The notes: generated by a model not told the origin, from the sequence alone. Shown: positions 8,499 to 18,326, counted from the first letter of the stretch. The stretch: 64,000 nt of DNA from Mycobacterium sp. IDR2000157661 (GCF_022317005.1 NZ_CP081006.1:2232001-2296000); one strand, 5' to 3'. Translations and numbers: made by a program.

Positions 8499-8520
8499 GA
8501 TGAGCGCTTGCGCGAAGAGC
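8499..8520 (+). repeat. Operon-junction repeat unit between mce4A and mce4B
   Basis: This 22-base unit begins GATGAGCGCTTGCGCGAAG and is identical to the core of the two tandem units at 25164-25225, which lie in the opposite orientation. It sits in the 64-base mce4A-mce4B gap. Gaps between the other mce4 genes are absent or negative, so this one looks inserted. Confidence 0.65.
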
Positions 8521-8545
8521 CGTCCGCGAAGAAGCGAGGTCTCTG

Positions 8546-9583
8546 ATGAAGCGTGACCGGACGCTGCTATACGTCAGCATCTTCTCGGTGGTCATGGTGT
8601 TGGTCGCCGCGATGTTGGTGGTCGTCTTCGGCGAGTTCAGGTTCACCGCGGAGAAGGGCTATCACGCAACGTTCACCGACGCCTCGCGGCTGAAGTCCGG
8701 TCAAGACGTGCGGATCGCGGGTGTGCCCGTCGGCACCGTGAACGCGGTGAAGCTGAACGCCGACAACACCGTCGATGTGGCGTTCGACGTCGCCAAGCGC
8801 TATCAGCTCTACTCCTCGACGCGTGCAGTGGTGCGCTACGAGAACCTGGTCGGCGACCGGTACCTCGAGATCACCTCGGGCCCGGGTGAGTTGCGCAAGT
8901 TGCCGGCCGGCAGCACTATTCCCGTCGCCAACACCCAACCCGCGCTCGATCTGGACGCGTTGCTGGGCGGGCTACGGCCGGTGCTCAAGGGACTCGACGG
9001 CCACAAGATCAACGACGTCAGCAGTGCGGTGATCGAACTGCTGCAGGGCCAGGGCGGTGCACTGTCGAACCTACTGTCGACCACCAGTGCGTTCGCCCAG
9101 AACCTGGCCGCGCGCGACCAGTTGATCGGCGACGTGATCAACAACCTGAACACGGTGCTGGCCACAGTCGACGAGAGGGGCGCCCAGTTCAACGACAGTG
9201 TGGACCAACTTCAGCGGCTCATCACCGGTCTCGCCGAGGGCCGCGACCCGATCGCGGGCGCCATCGGTCCGCTGGCCTCGGCCGAGAACGACCTGACCGA
9301 CATGCTGCGGCAATCCCGCAGGCCGATCCAGGGTGTCATCGAGAACGTGCGCCCGCTGGCCCAGCGTCTCGACGAGCGTAAGGCCGACGTCAACAAGGTG
9401 ATCGAACCGCTCGCCGAGAATTATGTTCGGCTCAACGCGCTCGGCGCGTACGGCTCGTTCTTCAACATCTTTTACTGCTCGGTTCGGATGAAGATCAACG
9501 GTCCCGCGGGCAGCGACATCCTGATCCCGCTGGGCGGCCCGCCGGATCCGTCGAAGGGCAGGTGTGCGCCGATCAATGAGTAG
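8546..9583 (+). CDS. mce4B: Mce4B sterol-uptake protein
   Basis: This MCE-family protein has 345 residues, with an N-terminal membrane helix and an MlaD domain containing SGQDVRIAGVPVGTV near residue 51. A long alpha-helical segment rich in NNLNTV/DQLQRL-type heptads follows, then a short C-terminal domain. It is one of six different Mce4 subunits. The ATG at 8546 follows a purine-rich stretch (GAAGAAGCGAGG). Its 3' end overlaps mce4C by 8 bases. Confidence 0.92.
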   Translation: MKRDRTLLYVSIFSVVMVLVAAMLVVVFGEFRFTAEKGYHATFTDASRLKSGQDVRIAGVPVGTVNAVKLNADNTVDVAFDVAKRYQLYSSTRAVVRYENLVGDRYLEITSGPGELRKLPAGSTIPVANTQPALDLDALLGGLRPVLKGLDGHKINDVSSAVIELLQGQGGALSNLLSTTSAFAQNLAARDQLIGDVINNLNTVLATVDERGAQFNDSVDQLQRLITGLAEGRDPIAGAIGPLASAENDLTDMLRQSRRPIQGVIENVRPLAQRLDERKADVNKVIEPLAENYVRLNALGAYGSFFNIFYCSVRMKINGPAGSDILIPLGGPPDPSKGRCAPINE

Positions 9584-10634
9584 ACCCGACGATTCGAATC
9601 CGCTCCGTACCGGCATCTTCGGCATCTTCCTGGTGGTATGCGTGGTGCTGGTGTCGTTCGGTTACAGCAGTCTGCCGTTCTTCCCGCAGGGCAAGCCGTA
9701 CGAGGCGTACTTCACTGACGCCGGCGGCATCTCGCCCGGCAACGACGTCAACGTCTCCGGCGTCAACGTCGGCCAGGTGACCGGCGTCGAGCTGGCCGGC
9801 GACACCGCGAAGGTCACCTTCACCGTCGAGCGTGACATCAAGGTCGGCGATCAAACCATGGTCGCGATCAAGACCGACACGGTGCTCGGGGAGAAGTCGC
9901 TGGCGGTGACGCCGCAGGGCAGTGGCGAGGCGACCAGTATCCCGTTGGGGCGCACGACGACTCCGTACACACTGAATAATGCGCTGCAGGACCTCGGGCA
10001 GACCGCCAACGAGCTCGACAAGCCGCGATTCGAGCAGGCACTGCAGACACTCACCGACTCGCTGCGGTACGCGACCCCCCAGTTGCGTGGCGCGCTCGAC
10101 GGCGTCGCGAGCCTGTCGCGCAGCCTGAACAAGCGCGACGAAGCGCTCGAACAGCTCCTCGGTCATGCCAAGCGGGTCTCCGACACGCTTGCTCAGCGCG
10201 CCGGCCAGGTGAACCAGCTGATCGTCGACGGCAACCTGCTGTTTGCCGCGCTCGACGAGCGGCGTCAGGCGATCAGCAACCTGATCGATGGCATCGACGA
10301 TGTCTCCGAACAACTCTCGGGCTTCGTGGCCGACAACCGCCGTGAGTTCAGACCCGCGCTGGAGAAGCTGAACCTGGTGCTGGACAACCTTCTCGAGCGC
10401 CGCGACCACATCAGCGAGGCGCTCAAGCGGCTGCCGCCGTACGCCACCGCGCTCGGCGAGGTGGTCGGTTCTGGGTCCGGCTTCCAGATCAACCTTTACG
10501 GGCTGCCGCCGGCGCCGCTGGCCGAGGTGCTGCTGGACTTCTATTTCCAGCCAGGAAAGCTGCCTGACAGCCTGGCCGACTACCTGCGCGGATACATCTC
10601 CGAGCGCATGATCATCAGGCCGAGGTCACCATGA
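9576..10634 (+). CDS. mce4C: Mce4C sterol-uptake protein
   Basis: This MCE-family protein has 352 residues, an N-terminal membrane helix and an MlaD domain with the PGNDVNVSGVNVGQV motif, then a long helical region. The ATG at 9576 overlaps the end of mce4B by 8 bases. That start is preferred over the in-frame GTG at 9564 because it fits the family N-terminus. The 3' end overlaps mce4D by ATGA, indicating translational coupling. Confidence 0.92.
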   Translation: MSRPDDSNPLRTGIFGIFLVVCVVLVSFGYSSLPFFPQGKPYEAYFTDAGGISPGNDVNVSGVNVGQVTGVELAGDTAKVTFTVERDIKVGDQTMVAIKTDTVLGEKSLAVTPQGSGEATSIPLGRTTTPYTLNNALQDLGQTANELDKPRFEQALQTLTDSLRYATPQLRGALDGVASLSRSLNKRDEALEQLLGHAKRVSDTLAQRAGQVNQLIVDGNLLFAALDERRQAISNLIDGIDDVSEQLSGFVADNRREFRPALEKLNLVLDNLLERRDHISEALKRLPPYATALGEVVGSGSGFQINLYGLPPAPLAEVLLDFYFQPGKLPDSLADYLRGYISERMIIRPRSP

Positions 10635-12103
10635 CGCAAGCGACATCGACCTCTGATCGCGGCCGCTGGCTGCGCGTGGCCGTGATGGTGGCACTGGTCG
10701 TCACGCTGATCGTCGCCGTGCTGCTGGTCATGCCGTCGCGCAGCGGCACCAAGTTGACCGCCTACTTCACGTCCGCGGTCGGGTTGTACCCCGGCGACGA
10801 TGTCCGCATCGTCGGCGTGCCGGTGGGAACGATCGATTCGATCGAACCGCGGCCAACCGACGTGAAGGTGACCATGACGGTGGAGGACGGCGTCGAGGTC
10901 GCCGCCGACGCGAAGGCCCTCGTCGTTTCGCCGAACCTGGTTGCGGCGCGGTTCATTCAGCTGACACCCGCTTACACCGGCGGTCCGAAGATGGCCGACG
11001 GCGGCGAGATCGGCATGAATCGTACCGCGGTGCCGGTCGAATGGGACGAGGTCACGGAGCAGCTCACACAGCTGAGCGCCCAGCTCGGCCCGAAGCCGGG
11101 GTCGGTACAGGGTCCGCTGACCGCCTTCGTCAACCAGGCCGCCGACACGTTCGACGGCAACGGTGACTCATTCCGGCAAGCCCTGCGCGAACTCTCTCAG
11201 ACGGCGGGCCGCCTCGGTGACTCGCGCACCGACCTGTTCGGCACCATCCGAAACCTGCAGGTGTTGGTCGACGCGCTGTCCAACAGCAACGAGCAGATCG
11301 TGCAGTTCTCCGACCATGTCGCATCCGTGTCGCAGGTGCTGGCCGACAGCACCGCCGACCTCGATTCCACGCTGGGCACGCTGAACCAGGCGCTCGTCGA
11401 TGTTCGCGGCTTCCTCAACGAGAGCAACAGTGCGCTGATCGATCAGGTCAACAAGCTCACCGACTTCACCAGCATCCTGACCGAGCGCAGTGAGGACATC
11501 GAGCAGATTTTGCACATCACGCCCAACGGCCTGTCGAACTTCTACAACATCTACAACCCGGCACAGGGCACCGTTGTCGGCCTGCTCACGCTGCCCAACT
11601 TCGCCAACCCGGTGCAGTTCATCTGCGGCGGCACTTTCGAGGTCTCCTCGTCACCCGACAATTACAAGCGCACCGAGATCTGCCGCCAGCGCATGGGCCC
11701 GGTGTTCAAGCGCATCGCGATGAACTACCCGCCGCTGATGTTCCATCCGATCAACAGCATCACCGCCTACAAGGGCCAGGTCATCTACGACACCCCGGCG
11801 ACCGAGGCGAAGGCCGAAACCCCAGTGCCGTATCTGCAGTGGCAGCCTGCGCCGGGCGTCACGCCACCGCAGTTGTCGGGCAACACGGATCTCAGCTCGC
11901 TGATGGTGCCGCCCGCACCGGATGCCGCGCCAGGGGAGTCGTCGCCGCCCGCGGCCTCGCATGCCGGTGGCCCGGCCGCCGGGTTGCCCGCGGAGGCACC
12001 GCTGCCGGCTGCCGATGTGAATGCGACCGAGCCTGCGCCCGTGAACGCGCCGGTCGCTCCCATCCCGATGCCGGCCCCACTGCCCGGTGGAGGTGCCCCG
12101 TGA
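10631..12103 (+). CDS. mce4D: Mce4D sterol-uptake protein
   Basis: This MCE-family protein of 490 residues has an N-terminal helix, an MlaD domain (PGDDVRIVGVPVGTID near residue 56), a helical region and a C-terminal domain. A Pro/Ala-rich tail from about residue 405 ends in PAPLPGGGAP. The tail makes it about 40 residues longer than I recall for the M. tuberculosis protein, and low-complexity tails of this sort are common in Mce D/F proteins. Start ATGA overlaps mce4C, and the end overlaps mce4E by 4 bases. Confidence 0.92.
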   Translation: MTQATSTSDRGRWLRVAVMVALVVTLIVAVLLVMPSRSGTKLTAYFTSAVGLYPGDDVRIVGVPVGTIDSIEPRPTDVKVTMTVEDGVEVAADAKALVVSPNLVAARFIQLTPAYTGGPKMADGGEIGMNRTAVPVEWDEVTEQLTQLSAQLGPKPGSVQGPLTAFVNQAADTFDGNGDSFRQALRELSQTAGRLGDSRTDLFGTIRNLQVLVDALSNSNEQIVQFSDHVASVSQVLADSTADLDSTLGTLNQALVDVRGFLNESNSALIDQVNKLTDFTSILTERSEDIEQILHITPNGLSNFYNIYNPAQGTVVGLLTLPNFANPVQFICGGTFEVSSSPDNYKRTEICRQRMGPVFKRIAMNYPPLMFHPINSITAYKGQVIYDTPATEAKAETPVPYLQWQPAPGVTPPQLSGNTDLSSLMVPPAPDAAPGESSPPAASHAGGPAAGLPAEAPLPAADVNATEPAPVNAPVAPIPMPAPLPGGGAP

Positions 12104-13260
12104 TCCGCAGGGTGATCGCACTGCCGGCGTTGGCGGCGGTGCTGGCAGGCTGCTCGTTCGGCGGGCTCAACTCGCTGAACATGCCGGGCACCGCCGGCCA
12201 TGGCGCGGGGTCCTACAAGATCACCGTCGAGCTGCCCGATGTCGCGACGCTCCCGCAGAACTCGCCGGTCATGATCGACGACGTCACTGTCGGCAGTGTC
12301 TCCCGCATCGGGGCGGTGCAGCGCTCGGACGGCACGTTCTATGCGGCGGTGCAACTTTCGCTGGACGGCGATGTCGAGCTGCCCGCGAACGTCACTGCGA
12401 CGGTGGCACAGACGTCGTTGCTGGGCTCACAGCACGTCGAGTTGGCCGAGCCCGTCGGTCAACCCGGTGTCGGTCAGCTGACGAACGGCTCGACCATTCC
12501 GCTCGAGCGCATCGGCCGCTATCCGACCACCGAGGAAGTGCTGTCGGCGCTGGGCGTCGTGGTGAACAAGGGTAATCTCGGTGCGCTGCAAGACATTACG
12601 GACGAGATGTACAACGCCATCGCCGGGCGTGACGGTACCTTCACCGACCTGATCCCCCGGCTCGCCGAGCTGACGAGCTCACTGGACCGGCAGACCAACG
12701 ACATCATCGCCGCGATGGAGGGGCTCGATCGGTTCGCCGGCATCCTGGCGCGCAGCAGGGACGGGTTGGGACGCACGCTGGACCGCCTGCCCGCGGCGTT
12801 GCAGGTGCTCAACGACAATCGGGCCAACATCGTCGACGCGTTCGGCGCGTTGCAGACCTTCGCCACCATCGCGTCGCGGATCCTGGAGCAGACCAAGGAC
12901 GACTTCGCCGCTGACTTCACGGACCTGTACCCGGTGATCAAGGCGTTCAACGACAACGCCGACTACTTCATCAAGGACCTGGAACTGCTGCCGACCTTCC
13001 CGTTCCACTACGAGTACCTGAAGAACGCGGTGCGCGGCGATTATTTGAACGTGTACGTCACCTTCGACCTGACGCTGCGGCGCTTAGGTGAGTCGATCTT
13101 CACGACCTCGTGGGGCCTGGATCCGAACATGAAGCGGATGCACGACGTGATCACCCCGCCGGACTTCATGACCGGATCGCTGGCGAACCTGTCCGGACAG
13201 GCCGCGGATCCGTTCGAGATACCCGCAGGTACGGCGACGCAGCACGGGGAGGGGCCCTAG
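12100..13260 (+). CDS. mce4E: Mce4E lipoprotein (LprN)
   Basis: This is the lipoprotein subunit of the Mce4 complex, 386 residues. Starting at GTG 12100 (overlapping the mce4D stop) gives a short signal peptide with lipobox LAGC (Cys at residue 17), as expected for the E subunit. A frame start upstream would bury the lipobox and is rejected. The MlaD domain has MIDDVTVGSVSRI near residue 58, followed by the helical needle region. mce4F begins at the next base after the stop. Confidence 0.92.
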   Translation: MIRRVIALPALAAVLAGCSFGGLNSLNMPGTAGHGAGSYKITVELPDVATLPQNSPVMIDDVTVGSVSRIGAVQRSDGTFYAAVQLSLDGDVELPANVTATVAQTSLLGSQHVELAEPVGQPGVGQLTNGSTIPLERIGRYPTTEEVLSALGVVVNKGNLGALQDITDEMYNAIAGRDGTFTDLIPRLAELTSSLDRQTNDIIAAMEGLDRFAGILARSRDGLGRTLDRLPAALQVLNDNRANIVDAFGALQTFATIASRILEQTKDDFAADFTDLYPVIKAFNDNADYFIKDLELLPTFPFHYEYLKNAVRGDYLNVYVTFDLTLRRLGESIFTTSWGLDPNMKRMHDVITPPDFMTGSLANLSGQAADPFEIPAGTATQHGEGP

Positions 13261-15012
13261 ATGCTGACCCGCCTCACCAAATTCCAGCTGGCGATCTTCG
13301 CGATCGTCACGGTGCTCACCGTCAGCGCGATCTCGATCTTCTACCTGAAGTTGCCGGCCGCCGTCGGTATCGGCGCCTATCACGTCAGCGCCAACTTCGT
13401 TGCCGGCGGCGGTATCTACGAAAACGCCAACGTCACCTACCGGGGCGTGACCATCGGGCGAGTGACCTCGGTGGGTCTCGACAAAGACAGCATCGTGGCC
13501 GACATGCGGCTCAACAGTGGAACGCCGGTGCCCGAGAACGTCACTGCCACCGTCAGGAGCGTCTCGGCCATCGGCGAGCAGTACATCGACCTGGTACCTC
13601 CCGAGGATCCGGCGCAATCGACGCTGCGCGAGGGGGACAACATCGGCGTGGGCAGCACGGCGATCGGACAGGACATCGCCGGCCTGCTGCGCGAGGCCGA
13701 CGCTTTGCTGAGCAGCGTCGGTGACAGCCGCATCCAGGAGTTGCTGCGCGAGGCGTTCACGGCGTTCAACGGGTCCGGTCCCGAGCTGGCCAGGCTGATC
13801 CAGTCGTCGCGGCTGCTGGTCGACGAGGCCAACGCGAACTACGGGCAGACGACGCAGTTGATCGATCAGGTCGGGCCGTTCCTCGAAGCGCAGATCCGCA
13901 GCGGTGACGACATCCGGTCGCTGGCCGATGGCCTGGCGCGGCTGACGACGCAGGTGGCCAACGCCGACCCGCACCTGCGCACCACTCTGCAGACCATTCC
14001 GGGCACCACAGCCGAGGCCAATGAATTGTTCAGCGGCATTCGGCCGTCGTTTCCTGTGCTGGCAGCCAACCTCGCCAATTTCGGGCGCATCGGCGTCATC
14101 TACCGCAAGTCGTTGGAGCACTCGCTGGTGGTGTTCCCGGCGTTGATTGCCGCGTTGAATACCGTCGCAGGTGGTGTGCCGGCGGACGAGGGAGGCAAGC
14201 TGGACTTCAAGATTTACCTGCAAGACCCCCCGGGGTGTTCAACGGGTTTCGTCCCCGCCACGGAAATTCGCTCACCCGCAGACGAGACGCTACGAAACCT
14301 GCCGAACGATCTGTACTGCAAGGTGCCGCAGAACGATCCCAGCGTCGTGCGTGGCGCGCGCAACTACCCGTGCCAGGAGTTCCCCGGCAAGCGGGCACCC
14401 ACGGTGGCACTCTGCCGCGATCCGCGCGGGTACGTCCCGATCGGGAACAACCCGTGGCGCGGCGCGCCCGTTCCGGTCGGCACGCCGATGGACGTCATGG
14501 AGGACGACACCCCCGAGGATGGGCGCAACATCCTGCCGCCCAATAAGTTCCCCTATATTCCCCCTCAGGTGGACCCGGACCCCGGCCCACCGGCCGTGCA
14601 GTTACCGCCCGGTGTCCCGCAGGGCCCCGGTCCGGCGCCGCATGCGCCGTTCCCGCTGCCCGTGCCGCCCAACGAGGTTCCGCCGACGCTGCCGCCGGCG
14701 TGGCCGTTCTTCGCGCCGCCCGATCACGTGGTGCCGCCCTACGCCCGGACCCCGCCGCCCGCACCGGCGGGGTCCGTGCCGCCACCGCCGGGTGTCGCTC
14801 CGGCGCCACCGCCGGCCGAGGGTCCGCCGTTGCCCGCCGAGGCGCCGCCGATGGCGGCGGGGACGGGAATGGGCCCGACCATCGCGACCTACGACCAGAA
14901 CGGCAGGTTCGTCGACCCGGAAGGCGGAAGTGGCGTAATCGCGGCCGCTACTGACAAACTGGCGCCTGCAGAGAACTGGGTAGATTTGATGTTGGCTCCA
15001 AGGCAGGCGTAA
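13261..15012 (+). CDS. mce4F: Mce4F sterol-uptake protein with proline-rich tail
   Basis: This MCE-family protein has 583 residues: an N-terminal helix, an MlaD domain (NVTYRGVTIGRVTSV near residue 58), a helical region and a Cys-containing C-terminal domain. From about residue 435 to 545 it is Pro-rich, with many PPxxP and PPAP segments, then a conserved short C-terminus (ENWVDLMLAPRQA). The tail may thread the peptidoglycan layer or contact other proteins. It is adjacent to mce4E and overlaps mam4A by one base (TAATG). Confidence 0.92.
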   Translation: MLTRLTKFQLAIFAIVTVLTVSAISIFYLKLPAAVGIGAYHVSANFVAGGGIYENANVTYRGVTIGRVTSVGLDKDSIVADMRLNSGTPVPENVTATVRSVSAIGEQYIDLVPPEDPAQSTLREGDNIGVGSTAIGQDIAGLLREADALLSSVGDSRIQELLREAFTAFNGSGPELARLIQSSRLLVDEANANYGQTTQLIDQVGPFLEAQIRSGDDIRSLADGLARLTTQVANADPHLRTTLQTIPGTTAEANELFSGIRPSFPVLAANLANFGRIGVIYRKSLEHSLVVFPALIAALNTVAGGVPADEGGKLDFKIYLQDPPGCSTGFVPATEIRSPADETLRNLPNDLYCKVPQNDPSVVRGARNYPCQEFPGKRAPTVALCRDPRGYVPIGNNPWRGAPVPVGTPMDVMEDDTPEDGRNILPPNKFPYIPPQVDPDPGPPAVQLPPGVPQGPGPAPHAPFPLPVPPNEVPPTLPPAWPFFAPPDHVVPPYARTPPPAPAGSVPPPPGVAPAPPPAEGPPLPAEAPPMAAGTGMGPTIATYDQNGRFVDPEGGSGVIAAATDKLAPAENWVDLMLAPRQA

Positions 15013-15701
15013 TGACGGAAAACACGGGTTCGACCGCGACGGCAACGAGGCCCACGGGGCGTCGGCGCGCGTCCCGCCCGGCCGGACCGGCGAGCGGCGA
15101 GACGGAGGCGACCGGCCGCGTCCAGGCGGCCAAGCCGCGGCGCGTCCGGTTGCCCAAACCCGCCGGGCCGCCGCCGCGCAGGCAGCCGAACCGCAAGCGG
15201 GTGGCGACGATGTTCCTAGCCGCGGCCGCCCTCGCCGTGGCGGTACTGACCGCGCTCAGTGTCGTGATGGTCGTGCAGCAACGGGACGCTGCGGCCGCCA
15301 GGGACCGCGATCAGCGCTTCGTCGACACCGCGGCACAGCTGGTGGTCAACATGTTCAGTTACGACCAGCAGTCCATCGACGCCAGCGTGGACCGCTTCAT
15401 CAACAGCACCAGCGGGCCGCTGCGCGCGATGATGACCGAAGGCGATAACACCGAGAACCTCAAGATCCTGTTCCGGAGCACCGAGGCCAACGCTGAGGCG
15501 GTGATCAACGGTGCGGCGCTGGAGAAGATCGACGAAGTCTCGAAGAACGCCGCGGTGCTGGTTTCGGCGCGGATCACCGTGACCGACATGGACGGCAACA
15601 ATCAGCCGTCGCAGCCGTACCGGTTGCGGGTCATCGTGCACGAGGACGACAACGGACACATGTCGGGCTACGACCTCAAATACCCCGATGGGGGCAACTG
15701 A
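15012..15701 (+). CDS. mam4A: Mce4-associated membrane protein Mam4A
   Basis: This 229-residue protein matches Rv3493c. The first 65 residues are basic and Pro/Arg-rich (cytoplasmic), one transmembrane helix spans about residues 67-88, and an NTF2-like extracytoplasmic domain follows. Mam proteins stabilise Mce complexes and share this layout. Start ATG overlaps the mce4F stop, and the stop overlaps mam4B. Confidence 0.88.
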   Translation: MTENTGSTATATRPTGRRRASRPAGPASGETEATGRVQAAKPRRVRLPKPAGPPPRRQPNRKRVATMFLAAAALAVAVLTALSVVMVVQQRDAAAARDRDQRFVDTAAQLVVNMFSYDQQSIDASVDRFINSTSGPLRAMMTEGDNTENLKILFRSTEANAEAVINGAALEKIDEVSKNAAVLVSARITVTDMDGNNQPSQPYRLRVIVHEDDNGHMSGYDLKYPDGGN

Positions 15702-16183
15702 TGCGGCGCCTCGTCGGTGCGTTGTCGCTGCTGGCGGCGGTCGCGTTCGTCGCGCTCGCCGGTGCAGGCGGATGGCTGTACTGGAACCGCGTCCAGGAGC
15801 GCGGCGAACAGGCGGCGGTCGTGGAGCTCGCGCCGTTGGCCGAGAAGCAGATTCCGAAGGTGTTCGGCTACGACTACCAGACCGTAGAACGCAGTCTCAG
15901 CGAGGTGTATCCGCTGTTGACGCCGGACTACCGCGAGGAGTTCCAGAACCGCGCGACCGAGGACATCATTCCGCAGGCGCGGGAGCGCCAGCTGGTCAGC
16001 CAGGCCAACGTCGTCGGTGTGGGAGTGATGACGGCGCAACGCGAGTCGGCTTCGGTGATGGTCTTCATGAACCGCACCGTCACCGACAAGTCCAAAGAGC
16101 CGGTCTACGACGGCAGCCGGTTGCGCGTCGACTACGAGAAGGTCGACGGCAAGTGGCTGATCGGCTACATCACTCCGATCTAG
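15701..16183 (+). CDS. mam4B: Mce4-associated membrane protein Mam4B
   Basis: This 160-residue protein has one N-terminal transmembrane helix (about residues 8-28) and an NTF2-like periplasmic domain, as in Rv3492c. It is the last gene of the mce4 operon. Its end overlaps the convergent otsA by 14 bases, so there is no room for a conventional terminator between them. Confidence 0.88.
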   Translation: MRRLVGALSLLAAVAFVALAGAGGWLYWNRVQERGEQAAVVELAPLAEKQIPKVFGYDYQTVERSLSEVYPLLTPDYREEFQNRATEDIIPQARERQLVSQANVVGVGVMTAQRESASVMVFMNRTVTDKSKEPVYDGSRLRVDYEKVDGKWLIGYITPI

Positions 16184-17651
16184 CGGTCTGACCGGTTCGG
16201 GTCGCTGACTCCGTCGAGGTGAGCGCGTCGAGGAAGGAGCGGGCCCAGCGGTCGACGTCGTGTGCCAGCACCTGCCTGCGCAGCGCTCGCATCCGACGCC
16301 TGCCCTCCTCCGGTGACTGGCTCAGCGCGGCTTCGATGACGTCCTTGACGCCGTCGAGGTGATGCGGATTGGTCAGGTAGGCCTGGCGCAGTTCGGCTGC
16401 GGCGCCGGTGAACTCACTGAGGACCAGCGCACCGCCGAGATCGCTGCGGCACGCGACGTACTCCTTGGCGACCAGGTTCATGCCGTCGCGCAGCGGCGTC
16501 ACCAGCATCACGTCGGCGGCGACGAAGAACGCGATGAGTTCCTCGCGGGGCACCGGCCGGTGCAGGTAGTGCACGATCGAATGGCCGACTTGGGCGTGTT
16601 CGCCGTTGATGTGGCCGACCTGGCGCTCGATGTCCTCGCGCATCGCCTTGTAACTCTCGACTCGCTCGCGGCTGGGCGTCGCCAACTGCACGAAGACGGT
16701 GTCCTCGGGGTTGACGCGCTGCTCGTCGAGCAGTTCGGAGACCGCCTTGAGCCGGACGTCGATGCCCTTGGTGTAGTCGAGCCGGTCGACACCGAGCAGG
16801 ATCTTGCGGGGGTTGCCGAGTTCAGCGCGGATCTCTTTGGCGCGCTGGCGGATCGCGCGGGAGCGGGACTGCTGGTCGAGAGACGTCGAGTCGATGGAGA
16901 TCGGGAACGCGCCGACCTTCACGGTGCGGAAGCCGACGTTGACCTCACCGAACCGGGATCGCACCCCGACCGTCGCGCGAGACGTATTGGCGCCGACCAG
17001 CCGTCGCGCCAGAATCAGGAAGTTCTGGGCGCCGCCGGGCAGGTGGAAACCGACCAGATCCGCCCCGAGCAGCCCCTCGACGATCTCGGTTCGCCACGGC
17101 ATCTGCATGAACAGCTCCACCGGCGGGAACGGGATGTGCAGGAAGAAGCCGATGGTCAGGTCGGGACGCAGCATTCGCAGCATCTTCGGGACCAGCTGCA
17201 GCTGATAGTCCTGCACCCAGATGGTGGCGCCTTGGGCGGCACTCTTCGCCGTCGCTTCGGCGAAGCGACGGTTCACCTCGACATAGGTGTCCCACCACTT
17301 GCGGTGATAGATCGGTTTGACGATCACATCGTGATACAGCGGCCACAGCGTGGCGTTCGAGAAGCCCTCGTAGTAGTCGGCGACGTCGTCGGCGGACAAG
17401 TTGACCGGGCACAGGGTCATGTCGTCCTGCTCGATCCGCTCCTCGCCGGCGTCCGGCACGCCAGGCCAGCCGATCCAGGCTCCGCGCCGACGCCGCAGCA
17501 GCGGCTCCAGGGCGGTGACCAAGCCGCCGGGGCTGCGCTTCCAGCGCGTACTCCCGTCGGACAGCTGCTCCATGTCGATCGGCAACCGGTTGGCCACCAC
17601 CACGAAGTCGGCGTCACCGGAGCCGGCCGCCCGACCGCCCCCCTTGCTCAC
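16170..17651 (-). CDS. otsA: Trehalose-6-phosphate synthase OtsA
   Basis: This is a GT20 glucosyltransferase of 493 residues making trehalose-6-phosphate from a nucleotide-glucose and glucose-6-phosphate. Family landmarks are VVANRLP near the N-terminus, [38 protein letters not shown], and [18 protein letters not shown] near the C-terminus. The gene lies beside mce4 as in M. tuberculosis (Rv3490). The GTG start directly follows the stop of the small upstream gene (TAA-GTG), suggesting coupled translation. Trehalose is the sugar for mycolyl glycolipids and a stress solute. Confidence 0.95.
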   Translation of the reverse strand: MSKGGGRAAGSGDADFVVVANRLPIDMEQLSDGSTRWKRSPGGLVTALEPLLRRRRGAWIGWPGVPDAGEERIEQDDMTLCPVNLSADDVADYYEGFSNATLWPLYHDVIVKPIYHRKWWDTYVEVNRRFAEATAKSAAQGATIWVQDYQLQLVPKMLRMLRPDLTIGFFLHIPFPPVELFMQMPWRTEIVEGLLGADLVGFHLPGGAQNFLILARRLVGANTSRATVGVRSRFGEVNVGFRTVKVGAFPISIDSTSLDQQSRSRAIRQRAKEIRAELGNPRKILLGVDRLDYTKGIDVRLKAVSELLDEQRVNPEDTVFVQLATPSRERVESYKAMREDIERQVGHINGEHAQVGHSIVHYLHRPVPREELIAFFVAADVMLVTPLRDGMNLVAKEYVACRSDLGGALVLSEFTGAAAELRQAYLTNPHHLDGVKDVIEAALSQSPEEGRRRMRALRRQVLAHDVDRWARSFLDALTSTESATRTGQTARSE

Positions 17652-17816
17652 TTATGCCTCGAGCTTCGACGGTCCAATGCCGAGCATCGAAAGGAAGATC
17701 CGGCATTCGTCAGCATCATTCGCATAGGCGGCGACGACGCGCCGCGCCTGGCGTGCGGTGCTGTCGGCGAGCGGTTCGACGTCGCCGAGGTCGGCGGGAT
17801 CAGGTTTCGCAGGCAT
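17652..17816 (-). CDS. Small conserved protein upstream of otsA (Rv3489-like)
   Basis: This encodes a 54-residue protein beginning MPAKPDPADLGDVEPL, with a helical core RQARRVVAAYANDADECRIF. It resembles the small gene next to otsA in M. tuberculosis (Rv3489, from memory). The internal ATG at 17816 is chosen because the sequence before it is not family-like. The stop codon abuts the otsA start, so it is probably the first gene of a two-gene transcript and may help set OtsA translation. Molecular function is unknown. Confidence 0.7.
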   Translation of the reverse strand: MPAKPDPADLGDVEPLADSTARQARRVVAAYANDADECRIFLSMLGIGPSKLEA

Positions 17817-17864
17817 ACGACAACTGTAGGCGACAGCGTTGTCGCCGCTGGTCACTAGGCCAGA

Positions 17865-18227
17865 CTACGGATTACGGCCGTCGCCGAAAACGGGCGCGGC
17901 CGGCGGGGTGACCGTCATGGCCTGCTCCTCCTCGGCGAGGCCGATGCACTGGCCGGAGTTGTGCCCGATGCACGGGATGCCACCGATGGTGGGGACGTCC
18001 GGGTTGCCGGGCAGCGTAGTGAAGGCCGAACCGGCATTGGGCACGGTGTGCGGCACGCAATTGCCGGTGAACTGGTCCGGCTCCTCACCGCCGGGGCAGC
18101 CCTGGGCGATCGGCGCAACGTCGGGCGGGGCCGCTGCGAAAACGGCGATCGCCGGTGCAGCCGCGACCGCAACCGCGAAGCCACCGGCAAGAATGAGTCG
18201 TTGTGCAGGGAACTTCTTGGTCGCCAT
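17865..18227 (-). CDS. Small secreted protein, paralogue 1 (possible Ibp1 family)
   Basis: This 120-residue protein has a cleavable signal peptide (residues 1 to about 28). The mature region carries QGCPGGEEPDQF, then C, then NPDVPTIGGIPCIGHNSG and CIGLAEEE. The four Cys suggest two disulfides. It shares this layout with the next gene (18327-18680), so the two are tandem paralogues. From memory, relatives are labelled 'intersectin-EH binding protein Ibp1' in mycobacterial genomes, and I am not certain of that link. ATG 18227 is preferred because AGGAAG lies seven bases upstream. Function is unknown. Confidence 0.75.
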   Translation of the reverse strand: MATKKFPAQRLILAGGFAVAVAAAPAIAVFAAAPPDVAPIAQGCPGGEEPDQFTGNCVPHTVPNAGSAFTTLPGNPDVPTIGGIPCIGHNSGQCIGLAEEEQAMTVTPPAAPVFGDGRNP

Positions 18228-18326
18228 CGTCACGCTTCCTGTAGTTATTGACCGTGTCGTCGGCATGGATTCTAGGGAAGCCAGCAGCTTTCTGCGCAGC
18301 TTCGGAGAGTTCCCAGGCAGCGGCGG

